From an uncultured Eubacterium sp. (GTDB taxonomy: Bacteria; Bacillota; Clostridia; Lachnospirales; Lachnospiraceae), in assembly GCA_910585745.1 (NCBI GenBank), contig CAJUFM010000030.1:1-35128 (forward strand): DNA of 35,128 bases, written 5' to 3'. The translations under genes and the position numbers were made by a program. Each line of letters opens with the position of its first letter. Within the stretch, counting starts at the first letter, position 1. The notes below the pieces were generated by a model. The model made no database searches, was not told where the DNA came from, and saw only the letters and a program-made list of their open reading frames with translations. This document shows positions 1 through 7,937 of the stretch, piece after piece.

Positions 1-3000
1 ATATTGTGCGGTAAGCGCACCAGTTTTGTCAACGGTTTTCTGCACCAGGAGGCGGTTCAGCGCATCATACTCATAGGTGGTCCTGACCCCGCTGGCAAAG
101 GTGGCGGCGCTGCGGTTCCCGTTTTCATCATAGGCATAGACTGCCGCTGTCCCGTCCTTTGCCACCACCCGCGTGATGCGGTCCATGGCGTCGTAAGCGT
201 AGGTGGTCCGGTCCAGCACCCTGTCACCGTCTTTTACCGTGACGGATCCTTTCCGCCCAAACTGGTCGTAACTGTAACTGATCTTCTGTCCGTTTTCATA
301 GGTTTTTTCCGACAGTTCCCCGTATTTATTGTAGGCATAACGGATGGTGCTGCCTTCACTGCTGCTCCCCGTCAGCCTGCCACAGGTATCATAGGCATAG
401 GTTTTTATGGAATCCCCGGTCTTTTCCTGTGCCACCCGGTCCTGGCTGTCATATTCTACGGTGGTGGTGACGCCGTTGTAGTCGGTGCTCTTTTCCAGCC
501 TTCCATACCGGTCGTAGGTTCTTGTGGCGGTGCTTCCGTCTGCCTGGGTGGTCTTTGTCAGCCTTCCCGCCCCGTCATATTCATAGGAGGTCACGTTTCC
601 ATTGGCGTCTTCCACCGCGCAGAGGTTTCCTGCCCTGTCGTAGGTGTAGGAGGCTGCCCCGGAAGCGGGGTTCTCCACCCGGACCAGGCGGTCCGCCCCA
701 TCGTAGGTGTATTCTGTCTTTGTCCCAGCCGCATCTTTCTGCCAGATGGTGCGCCCCCTGCCGTCGTATCCGCCCTCCACACTGCTCCCGTCAGGATAGG
801 TGGTCTTTACCCGGTTTCCGGCTTTGTTGTATTCGTAGGTGGTGGTGTTTCCTTTCGCATCCGTTACCCCGGTCAGGAAAGAATACCTGTTATAAGTGAA
901 CTTTGTTGTGTTCCCTTCCGCATCCGTGACAGAGGTGTTGCGGTTTAAGGCGTCGTAAGTATAGGCCGTCTGCGCCCCGGCGGCGTTCGTCACAGAGGTT
1001 ACATTGTAATTGCGGTCATAGGTGTAGGTGGTGCTGTTCCCCCGGCTGTCCGTGCTCTTTATCAGGTTCCCTGCCTTGTCATAGGTATAGGCCTGGCTCT
1101 GTCCGAGACGGTTTACGGATTCTGTCACACGGCCTTCCGGGTCATAGGTGAAAGTTTCTTCCGTGCCGTCCGCATAGGCCACCCTGCTCACTTCCCCCTG
1201 CCTGTTGTATTCGTAGGCGGTCCGGCGCCCCTGTTCATCCGTGGAGGCGGTCATCTGCCCCAGCAGGTTCCGCTCGATGGCGGTAATATTTCCTTCCGGG
1301 TCTACCGTCTGGACCAGATCCCCGGCTTCATCATAAACATACCGGGTGGTACGTTCTTCTGTGCCTTTTTCTGTCTCCACATGGCGGGTCTGGGTGAGCC
1401 GTTTCCCTTCTTCATCATACGTATACGTTGTTTTGGCCCCGGCGCTGTCCGTGTTCTGGACCACGTTCCCGTCCCCGTCGTACTGTGCCGACGCCAGGGT
1501 GCCGATGGCATCCGCGATGCCGGTGACGCAGCCGTTTTCATCGTGTTCGTAGCTGGTCTTGTTTCCGGCAAGGTCTGTGGTCTCTTCGATGTTCCCTGCC
1601 TCGTCGTAGTCGATGAGAATCTCCTCATCCCCGGACTTCATGGCAGTGATGAGGTTTCTCCCGTTGTATGTGTTTTTCAGGGTATTTCCTTCCGCATCCG
1701 TGACGGAGGTGATATTTCCTCTGCCGTCATAGGCATATTGGGTCGTATTTCCATTGGCATCTGTTTTGGCCAGCAGGTTTCCGCTGCCGTCGTAGGTGTT
1801 TTTTGTGGTGTTCCCGTTGGCGTCGGTCTGCTGCAGGATGTTTCCCCGGTCATCGTATACATAGACCGTGCTGTTCCCCAGACGGTCTTTTACCACCTGA
1901 GTCCTTCCCTGGATGTCATAGCCGTACTCCGTCCGGTTCCCCTCCACATCGATGATGGCCGTCAGGCGTCCGTCTTTGTCATACTCGTTTCTTGCCACGG
2001 CGGCCCCCGATGGATCGGTGATCCCGGTGAGGTTGTGCTCCCGGTCATAGTGGAAGGTGACGGTGCGCCCTGCCTGATCCGTCACTTCTGCCAGGTTCCC
2101 TGCTTCATCGTAGGAATACCGGGTCTGTTTTCCGTTCGGGTCTTCCGCGCAGGTGATGCGGTCTTCGGAATCCCTGGTAAAAGTGATGCTCCGCCCGTCT
2201 TCCGAATGGTAGCCGTTCCTGTCCACCCGGATGGTGTTTCCATTCCTGTCCTCCATCCTGGTAACGCCGGTGGCGGCGCTGAGATAGATGGCTGTCCCTT
2301 CCCTGGTGGTCAGTCTGTAGTTTACCTGCCGGTACATGGAGGTGTCAGCCAGGAGCATTTCTGTATCCTGGATCACGGCCAGGTTATTCCCGTCGATCTC
2401 CAGCTTTACCCCCGGATCCGTCACACAGCGGTAGCCCAGCTCCACCTCATGGATCGGCACAAGCTCCCGCCTGTCCGGTGTCATGGTCAGTTCAAACCGG
2501 TCGCTGGTCCCGTCGCCGTAGGCGATGATGATGTCGTGGCTTTTTGTCTCGTTCAGGCGGTATCCCGGGGCGGACCAGGATCCGGCGATGGTCAGCTTAT
2601 ACCCCTCATGCAGCGGTGTTGTCTCCGACAGTGTCATTCCCTGCATGCCGAGGTTCCCGCCGATGCCAAAGTCACCTTTGTTCTTATTGGCGCTGCTGTA
2701 GCTACGGTTTACGTTGATCTTTGCCCCGCCCAGGACGGCTGTGATGTCCGTGAATCCCAGGTTCATGGCCCCTGTTTTTAAACTTCCCTCGACTACGTAT
2801 TTCCGGGTGACGCGGTTGCGGTTCCCTCCCTTGTCCACCACGCTTAAACGTACCTCATAATGCCCGTTTGGCAGCATGGTGGTGTCCAGATGTCCCAGGG
2901 CCTGGTGTTTTTTCGGCTCTGTGGACCGTTCCAGGAGAATGAAGTCTTCTGCCCCGCAGACCCGGTACTCCAGGGTGTAATAGTCCATTTCTTCCGCATC

Positions 3001-6000
3001 GTAAGCGGAACCTGTGATGTCCACGGGCTCTGTCAGTATGGCTTCTCCTTTCGGGGAGTCAAAGGCTGCCACCGGGGGATTCCCCACGGGGTTCTCTGGC
3101 TCCGGTGTCTCGCCTGGTTCTTCTGTTTTTAATGGTTCCGGTGTTTGTAACGGTTCTGGTGTTTGTAACGGTTCCGGTGTTTGTAATGGTGCCACAGTGA
3201 ATCGGTATTCTCTGGTGGCGGTATTTCCTGCCCCATCTGTCGCTGTTATTTCCAGGATATGCTCCCCTTCCTGCAGGGATGGAATCTCTACCTGATTGTT
3301 ATGCTGGTAGAAGATCTCTGTCTGATCAAAGTACGTACGTACTTCCTGTACTGCGCCGTCGTCCTGGATCTCCAGCAGAAATACTCCCTTTTCTCCTGGT
3401 TCATAGCTTTCCTTTTCGGGGGTGATCCGGATCTCCGGTGCCTTCCCGTCCAGATAGATACTTGTCTGCTGGGTCACCACTCTTCCGTCTTTGAGGCAGG
3501 CTTCTATTTCCAGTATGGTTTCTCCCGTTTTTTCAGGCAGGGTGACTCTAATTTCCTTTGTTTCCGACCGTCCTGTTTCTTTTTCTCCCTCATAGATCTT
3601 TACACCCTTTAGTGTTTCCCCATGGGGAAAGAGTACCCTTCCTTCGACAGTACTGCCCGGTTTTGCATATGCCGGCAGGTCGATGACCATGTTGATTTCT
3701 TCTGGTTCTGTTAATGGTTCGATGGGACGGATCCGGGGCAGTCTGCAGACCTGGATCTCCCTTTGGGCAGTTATGCTTCTTCCCTTATATTCCGTCACTG
3801 CCTGGAGCTGGTAGTCCCCAGGGGTTTTGATCCTGAACGTTGTGAAAAATGGCCTGGTTTCCCGGACCTCCCATGCTTCTTCTCCCAGTTTTATGCCGTC
3901 TTTCCAGAGGGACCACCTGGTCTGGCGGCTGTCGGCATAAATACCACCTATCACCTGGCAGTAGGCGGACATGCTACTGTTTTCAAATACCGTGTCATTG
4001 CACAGAATCTTACTCTCCACTGTGATGTCTGTTACCTCATATGGATCTGCCTCTTCATTTGCCACCATCACCCAGTCCACCGACGGGCTCCGGAAATCCT
4101 GGCTCCGTTTCAGAGTGACCGAGATTTCGATGAATCTTCCCTGGACTCCTTCCAGGTTACCTCCGTTTTCTGCTTCCTCCCAGCTGCTTTCTTCTTCTGG
4201 GTCATATGCCTTTACACGGGCTGTCACCACCGAATCTCCTGCCTGGCTGGCTTCCCAGCACACCCTTCCCCACCGGGTTCCATTTTCTCCACTGTCGTAT
4301 ACAGCACTCCATGTCCCTTCTTCTGCTACATGCTCTGATGGCAGCCACAGATCTCCCATCGGTATCCGATGGCCATTTCCATAGACATCGTAATATGTAT
4401 AATAACTGTCTTTGATAACCTTTTGGTAACCTTCTGCTTTCTCCGGTATCAGGGAAAAGGAGAGAGGACAGGAGCGGATTTCTCCCAGAGTATCAGCTTC
4501 ATAGACAGCCGTTGTGCTCCCGTCCTCATGGAGGGTGCACTCCCAGCCTTCCCCGGCTTCCACCCTCCCCTGTACTTCCACCACCAGCTTGATATGGCGT
4601 CCTTCTTCCGGCACCAGTTTTTCTTTCTTTTCCCACTCGCACAAAAACGGTGCCCGCTCGCTACTGTATCCGTCATCCCATTTCCCCCAGGAGTACATGT
4701 AGCCGTAGTCCTGGCCAGTCCCAAAAGAGTTGTTGGGCTCCCCGGGGTTCCAGTTCAGGTAGGTGGCTTTTTCCCCTGTCACCCATTTCCAGTTCCCTTC
4801 GTCACCTTCGTCGGTAAAACCGATAGCGTTATAATAAGAGTCCCGCTCCTTAACGAGCTTTGCTGCCACCTCGTTTTCTTCCCTGCTTGTAATCGTTACC
4901 AGGTGCCCGCCATAGATCTGACATAATAGTTCTGCTTCTTTCCACAGTACGTTTTTATGGACCAGTGCATACAGGTTTCCATTGTATTTGGCAAAGGACG
5001 CATCCTGCTCTCCTGGTATCTGGTTTTCTTCTGAACTGTTCCCAGCAAAAGTGATCTGATAGTCCAGCTTTCCTCCTCCGGATGTGCTGTCTGTGGCCAG
5101 GGTTACTTCTGCGGTAACACCGTCGGCTGCCTTTTCATTGTATTTTTTTGTTATCTTCTGAACCAGGGCTTCCTTTTCTGACAGTTTGAGTTCTCCTCCT
5201 CCCATCTCTACTTCCTTCGTGGTCCCTTCTGTGAACTCTTCTTCACTGTCATAGATCTTAATAATTTTTTTCTTTTCTTCCGTGTCTCCCTCTCCCAGCA
5301 GTTCCATATCTTTTTTTGAGGCTTTCATGTTAAAACAGGTCCCGGACATTTCCACTCCTCTGGCATATATACGGCCGTTTATTGTCACCCGGTTTGCGTT
5401 GATACGGACGTTGCCATTGGGGGCGGCAAGTATACCGTTGACCACGATATCGCTTCCGCTGATACAGATGTCTCCGTTTTCTGAGTATAAAACCACCCTC
5501 CCCCCATCCCGGTTCAGGCTGTCCACGCTGTACTGGATGGTTTCTTCTGCCATCAGGTAGCAGTTCCCCCGGAAGCTTGTCCCGCTGATCTGTATGCCAG
5601 AAGCGGATTTTTTATAACCGTTACAGATTTCTTCTCCATTGACATTCATGTAATTTTGTTGTTCTTCCCAGTGGTCGGATTTTTTCTCGATCCTGGTCCG
5701 GATATCTGGTAAGGACTCCTCTTTGTATCCCTGGTTGACTGTGGAGACGGCAAACTGACCACACCACGGATACACGCTCCCGCCTGCGTTTGCTTCTCCT
5801 TCGATGTTTATCCTGGATCCGGAACAGATAAAATCTTTTCCTGTATAAAGGTCTGCTGCCAGGTTAGCCTCATTGCAGTAGAGCTGGAGATTTCTATCCG
5901 ACGCAAATATTCCGTATTTTCCCAGTATTGTTGTTTCTGACTGGATGGTCTGTTTCGTAGTTGCTTTTTCTGCCGCCACGCCGGTCCCGGACAGGCTCTG

Positions 6001-6084
6001 TAGGGCTATGGCCACCACCAGCACCAGGGCCAGGATCCGTCTTTGTGTGTGGTGTTTTGTTCTTTTTTTGGTCATTGGTTTCAT
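1..6084 (-). CDS. Secreted RHS/YD-repeat protein with C-type-lectin-like domain (3' end outside window)
   Basis: One open frame of 2028 codons runs leftward off the window edge. ATG at 6084 follows an AAAAAGGAGA site 6 nt upstream. Residues 1-38 form a Sec signal (basic start, hydrophobic 17-28, likely cut after VAA at 36-38). Residues about 190-250 look like short beta-solenoid rungs. Residues about 372-486 are a C-type-lectin-like domain, with Cys388/Cys482 as the expected outer disulfide, EPN at 449-451 and WDD at 469-471. Ig-like stretches follow, then a TPEPLQ linker at 966-983, an RHS entry segment (DUF6531-like, about 1104-1150, RSYSS and GDFGIGGNLG), and about 30 YD repeats from about 1297 to the edge. 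RHS proteins form a shell often enclosing a variable C-terminal toxin; that end is not visible, so toxin, adhesin or wall-linked roles stay open. No stop or frameshift was seen. The family is firm; the role is inferred. Confidence 0.9.
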   Translation of the reverse strand, partial: MKPMTKKRTKHHTQRRILALVLVVAIALQSLSGTGVAAEKATTKQTIQSETTILGKYGIFASDRNLQLYCNEANLAADLYTGKDFICSGSRINIEGEANAGGSVYPWCGQFAVSTVNQGYKEESLPDIRTRIEKKSDHWEEQQNYMNVNGEEICNGYKKSASGIQISGTSFRGNCYLMAEETIQYSVDSLNRDGGRVVLYSENGDICISGSDIVVNGILAAPNGNVRINANRVTINGRIYARGVEMSGTCFNMKASKKDMELLGEGDTEEKKKIIKIYDSEEEFTEGTTKEVEMGGGELKLSEKEALVQKITKKYNEKAADGVTAEVTLATDSTSGGGKLDYQITFAGNSSEENQIPGEQDASFAKYNGNLYALVHKNVLWKEAELLCQIYGGHLVTITSREENEVAAKLVKERDSYYNAIGFTDEGDEGNWKWVTGEKATYLNWNPGEPNNSFGTGQDYGYMYSWGKWDDGYSSERAPFLCEWEKKEKLVPEEGRHIKLVVEVQGRVEAGEGWECTLHEDGSTTAVYEADTLGEIRSCPLSFSLIPEKAEGYQKVIKDSYYTYYDVYGNGHRIPMGDLWLPSEHVAEEGTWSAVYDSGENGTRWGRVCWEASQAGDSVVTARVKAYDPEEESSWEEAENGGNLEGVQGRFIEISVTLKRSQDFRSPSVDWVMVANEEADPYEVTDITVESKILCNDTVFENSSMSAYCQVIGGIYADSRQTRWSLWKDGIKLGEEAWEVRETRPFFTTFRIKTPGDYQLQAVTEYKGRSITAQREIQVCRLPRIRPIEPLTEPEEINMVIDLPAYAKPGSTVEGRVLFPHGETLKGVKIYEGEKETGRSETKEIRVTLPEKTGETILEIEACLKDGRVVTQQTSIYLDGKAPEIRITPEKESYEPGEKGVFLLEIQDDGAVQEVRTYFDQTEIFYQHNNQVEIPSLQEGEHILEITATDGAGNTATREYRFTVAPLQTPEPLQTPEPLQTPEPLKTEEPGETPEPENPVGNPPVAAFDSPKGEAILTEPVDITGSAYDAEEMDYYTLEYRVCGAEDFILLERSTEPKKHQALGHLDTTMLPNGHYEVRLSVVDKGGNRNRVTRKYVVEGSLKTGAMNLGFTDITAVLGGAKINVNRSYSSANKNKGDFGIGGNLGMQGMTLSETTPLHEGYKLTIAGSWSAPGYRLNETKSHDIIIAYGDGTSDRFELTMTPDRRELVPIHEVELGYRCVTDPGVKLEIDGNNLAVIQDTEMLLADTSMYRQVNYRLTTREGTAIYLSAATGVTRMEDRNGNTIRVDRNGYHSEDGRSITFTRDSEDRITCAEDPNGKQTRYSYDEAGNLAEVTDQAGRTVTFHYDREHNLTGITDPSGAAVARNEYDKDGRLTAIIDVEGNRTEYGYDIQGRTQVVKDRLGNSTVYVYDDRGNILQQTDANGNTTKNTYDGSGNLLAKTDANGNTTQYAYDGRGNITSVTDAEGNTLKNTYNGRNLITAMKSGDEEILIDYDEAGNIEETTDLAGNKTSYEHDENGCVTGIADAIGTLASAQYDGDGNVVQNTDSAGAKTTYTYDEEGKRLTQTRHVETEKGTEERTTRYVYDEAGDLVQTVDPEGNITAIERNLLGQMTASTDEQGRRTAYEYNRQGEVSRVAYADGTEETFTYDPEGRVTESVNRLGQSQAYTYDKAGNLIKSTDSRGNSTTYTYDRNYNVTSVTNAAGAQTAYTYDALNRNTSVTDAEGNTTKFTYNRYSFLTGVTDAKGNTTTYEYNKAGNRVKTTYPDGSSVEGGYDGRGRTIWQKDAAGTKTEYTYDGADRLVRVENPASGAASYTYDRAGNLCAVEDANGNVTSYEYDGAGRLTKTTQADGSTATRTYDRYGRLEKSTDYNGVTTTVEYDSQDRVAQEKTGDSIKTYAYDTCGRLTGSSSEGSTIRYAYNKYGELSEKTYENGQKISYSYDQFGRKGSVTVKDGDRVLDRTTYAYDAMDRITRVVAKDGTAAVYAYDENGNRSAATFASGVRTTYEYDALNRLLVQKTVDKTGALTAQY
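3134..3187 (-). repeat. Three 18-bp tandem repeats encoding TPEPLQ linker
   Basis: Three adjacent 18-bp units, differing at one or two bases, lie inside the RHS gene. On the minus strand they encode TPEPLQ repeated three times, followed by a similar TPEPLK-like and TPEPEN sequence. This is a Pro/Glu/Thr-rich spacer between the Ig-like part and the RHS core. Such in-frame units can change copy number by slippage without breaking the frame. Confidence 0.85.
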
Positions 6085-6161
6085 CGTTTATCTCCTTTTT
6101 GTGTGTCAGGGCTGTATAGGGTTTGTTACCCGTTCCTCCCGATTGCCTTTCCTTATTCAGC

Positions 6162-6190
6162 ATTATAATGCAGATCCGGATCTGATTCTA
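6162..6190 (-). promoter_or_regulatory. Candidate promoter of the RHS gene with palindrome in spacer
   Basis: On the minus strand a perfect TATAAT (6167-6162) lies about 80 nt upstream of the RHS start codon. The -35 position at 17-bp spacing (6190-6185) reads TAGAAT, which is poor and suggests a need for an activator. The spacer holds a perfect 14-bp palindrome, CAGATCCGGATCTG (6171-6184), and the -10 itself sits in the 10-bp palindrome CATTATAATG (6161-6170). An operator function for the palindrome is inference. Confidence 0.45.
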
Positions 6191-6219
6191 GCTTTTTCTC
6201 CTAATTTTTGGAACTTTCG

Positions 6220-6236
6220 CTCGACAAAATTCGACA
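6220..6236 (-). promoter_or_regulatory. Tandem Spo0A-box-like sites
   Basis: Read on the minus strand, TGTCGAA (6236-6230) is followed 3 nt later by TGTCGAG (6226-6220). The first equals the Spo0A box consensus TGTCGAA and the second has one mismatch. The 10-bp period places both on the same helix face, as known for head-to-tail Spo0A dimers. They lie about 55 bp upstream of the leftward -10 and about 70 bp upstream of the rightward -35, so the RHS gene is the more likely target. Confidence 0.45.
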
Positions 6237-6303
6237 AATCAATCAAAATCATAAACTGATCGGAAAAAAAGCCACAATCCAAAACTCTTTAATAAGGTAG
6301 CTA

Positions 6304-6331
6304 TTGACATATTCCGCTCTTGTGATATGAT
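6304..6331 (+). promoter_or_regulatory. Promoter of the carboxyltransferase/O-acylation operon
   Basis: A perfect TTGACA (6304-6309) is followed after 16 bp by TATGAT (6326-6331). A TG at 6323-6324, one base before the -10, makes it an extended -10 promoter. Transcription would start near 6338, giving a leader of about 65 nt before the ATG at 6405. Confidence 0.7.
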
Positions 6332-6404
6332 TATATTTGTGTAATTATGGCAAATTGCCCATTTTTAAGCATAGGCAATTTTAAGAAAGAATGGAGAAAT
6401 GAAC

Positions 6405-7916
6405 ATGTATAACATGGAAAAGCAACACAAATTAGGTAAATTGCATGCCCTTGAACGAATCTGCTTTTTGCTGGATGAGGATTCCTTCCGTGAAATTGGT
6501 TCAAATATCACCAATCTGGAAGATGCTTTCAATATCAAAAAAGGACAGTTTCCATACGACGGTGTTATCACCGGCTATGGTACGATCGGTGGGCAGAAGG
6601 TAGTAATCTATTCTGAAGACTTTACCGTGATCGGAGGTACCCTCGGCAAGCAGCACGGCTTAAAGATCGCCAATGCCATCAAGATGGCCATCGAAAACCG
6701 CTGCCCTATCATCGGGATCAACGATTCCGGCGGGGCCAGGATCCAGGAAGGCGTCAATGCCCTTGCCGGCTATGGTGAGATCTTCTATTATAATACAATG
6801 GCATCCGGCTACATCCCGCAGATTTCCATTATTGCTGGAAACTGTGCCGGCGGAGCCGTATATAGTCCGGGGATCACTGACTTTATTTTTGTGATCGACA
6901 ACATCAGCCAGATGTTCGTGACCGGGCCAAAAGTGATCAAAAGCGTCACAAACGAAGACATTACTGCAGACAGCCTGGGCGGAGCCGGAGTCCACGCACA
7001 GCGCAGCGGTGTGGCTCATTTCCACGCTCCTTCTGAGAAGGACTGCTTCCAGAAAGTCAGGGATCTCATCGCTGTGATCCCGCCCTGCTATGAGGACGGC
7101 TGCATTCATACCAGAAAAGGGACAAGACTTCCCAAATATAATGAAAACTTACAGTTTAATGAATCTCTGGAACATGTGATCCCAGAGCACAGCAACCAGG
7201 GTTACGACATCCATAACGTCATTTACGGCATCGTAGATGAGGGTTCCTTCGTAGAGGTCCAGGAAGAATTTGCGAAAAATGTAGTTGTGGGCTTCGGCAG
7301 GGTCAAAGGAGTCAGCATTGGTATTGTCTCCAATCAGCCGAATTTCATGGCAGGCGTGCTGGACTGCGATTCCAGTGACAAAGCCGCCCGTTTTATCCGC
7401 TACTGTGATGCCTACAACATTCCGATCATCACCCTGACTGACGTGCCCGGCTTCCTGCCTGGAAAGGACCAGGAATACAAGGGTATCATTCGTCATGGGG
7501 CGAAGCTTCTCTATGCATATTCTGAGGCTACAACGATAAAAATAAATATTATTCTGAGGAAAGCCTACGGTGGTGCTTATATCGCCATGAGCAGCAAGCA
7601 CCTGCGTTCCGATTTTGTCTACGCTTGGCCTACCGCAGAGATTGCCGTTATGGGCGCCGACGGAGCCGCTGATATCCTGTATGGAAAACAGATGAAAAAT
7701 ATGAATCCTGCCGAAAAAGCAGCCTTCCGCCAGGAAAAGATCGATGAATACAATGAAAAATTCATGAATCCGGGAATCGCTTCCATGCACGGCTATGTGG
7801 ATGAGATCATCAAGCCCCAGGCGACCAGGGAGCGCATCTATGGCGACATTATGATGCTCTCTGACAAGCGCTCCATCAACTGCATTCATAAAAAACACGG
7901 AAATATTCCATTGTAA
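6405..7916 (+). CDS. Acyl-CoA carboxylase carboxyltransferase subunit (PccB/MmdA family)
   Basis: 503 residues, full length for biotin-dependent carboxyltransferases of the PccB/MmdA/GcdA family, which move CO2 between biotin and an acyl-CoA or carry out the reverse decarboxylation. Both crotonase-fold halves are present, with oxyanion-hole GGA motifs at about residues 109-111 and GGAY at about 389-392, plus TLTDVPGFLPG and AEIAVMGADGAADIL. ATG 6405 is preferred: GGAGA lies 7 nt upstream, while ATG 6399 would leave only 1 nt. No biotin carboxylase, carrier or decarboxylase membrane subunit is adjacent. The gene is first in an operon with an MBOAT acyltransferase starting 21 nt downstream, so it may shape an acyl-CoA pool for that enzyme (inference). 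The acyl-CoA substrate cannot be read from sequence alone. Conserved cytosolic enzyme; family call firm, role uncertain. Confidence 0.9.
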   Translation: MYNMEKQHKLGKLHALERICFLLDEDSFREIGSNITNLEDAFNIKKGQFPYDGVITGYGTIGGQKVVIYSEDFTVIGGTLGKQHGLKIANAIKMAIENRCPIIGINDSGGARIQEGVNALAGYGEIFYYNTMASGYIPQISIIAGNCAGGAVYSPGITDFIFVIDNISQMFVTGPKVIKSVTNEDITADSLGGAGVHAQRSGVAHFHAPSEKDCFQKVRDLIAVIPPCYEDGCIHTRKGTRLPKYNENLQFNESLEHVIPEHSNQGYDIHNVIYGIVDEGSFVEVQEEFAKNVVVGFGRVKGVSIGIVSNQPNFMAGVLDCDSSDKAARFIRYCDAYNIPIITLTDVPGFLPGKDQEYKGIIRHGAKLLYAYSEATTIKINIILRKAYGGAYIAMSSKHLRSDFVYAWPTAEIAVMGADGAADILYGKQMKNMNPAEKAAFRQEKIDEYNEKFMNPGIASMHGYVDEIIKPQATRERIYGDIMMLSDKRSINCIHKKHGNIPL

Positions 7917-7937
7917 AAGAACTTTAAGGAGATAATC

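Noticed and set aside
4..948. A 314-codon plus-strand frame and other plus-strand frames up to 6259
   Set aside because: All lie antisense to the RHS gene, have poor ribosome sites and show Val/Gly/Phe-rich products typical of antisense YD-repeat DNA.
1..2200. Regularly spaced repeat-like DNA suggestive of a CRISPR array
   Set aside because: The period is about 60-66 bp with degenerate units and it translates into YD repeats; there are no identical direct repeats with unique spacers and no cas genes.
1381..2781. A 466-codon open frame on the plus strand
   Set aside because: It is the codon-aligned antisense of the RHS repeat region. Its product has no recognisable domain, while the opposite strand gives clean YD repeats.
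5894..6163. An 89-codon minus-strand frame starting at 6163
   Set aside because: It starts right at the probable -10 of the RHS promoter and overlaps the RHS start in another frame; the RHS ATG at 6084 has the better ribosome site and a proper signal peptide.
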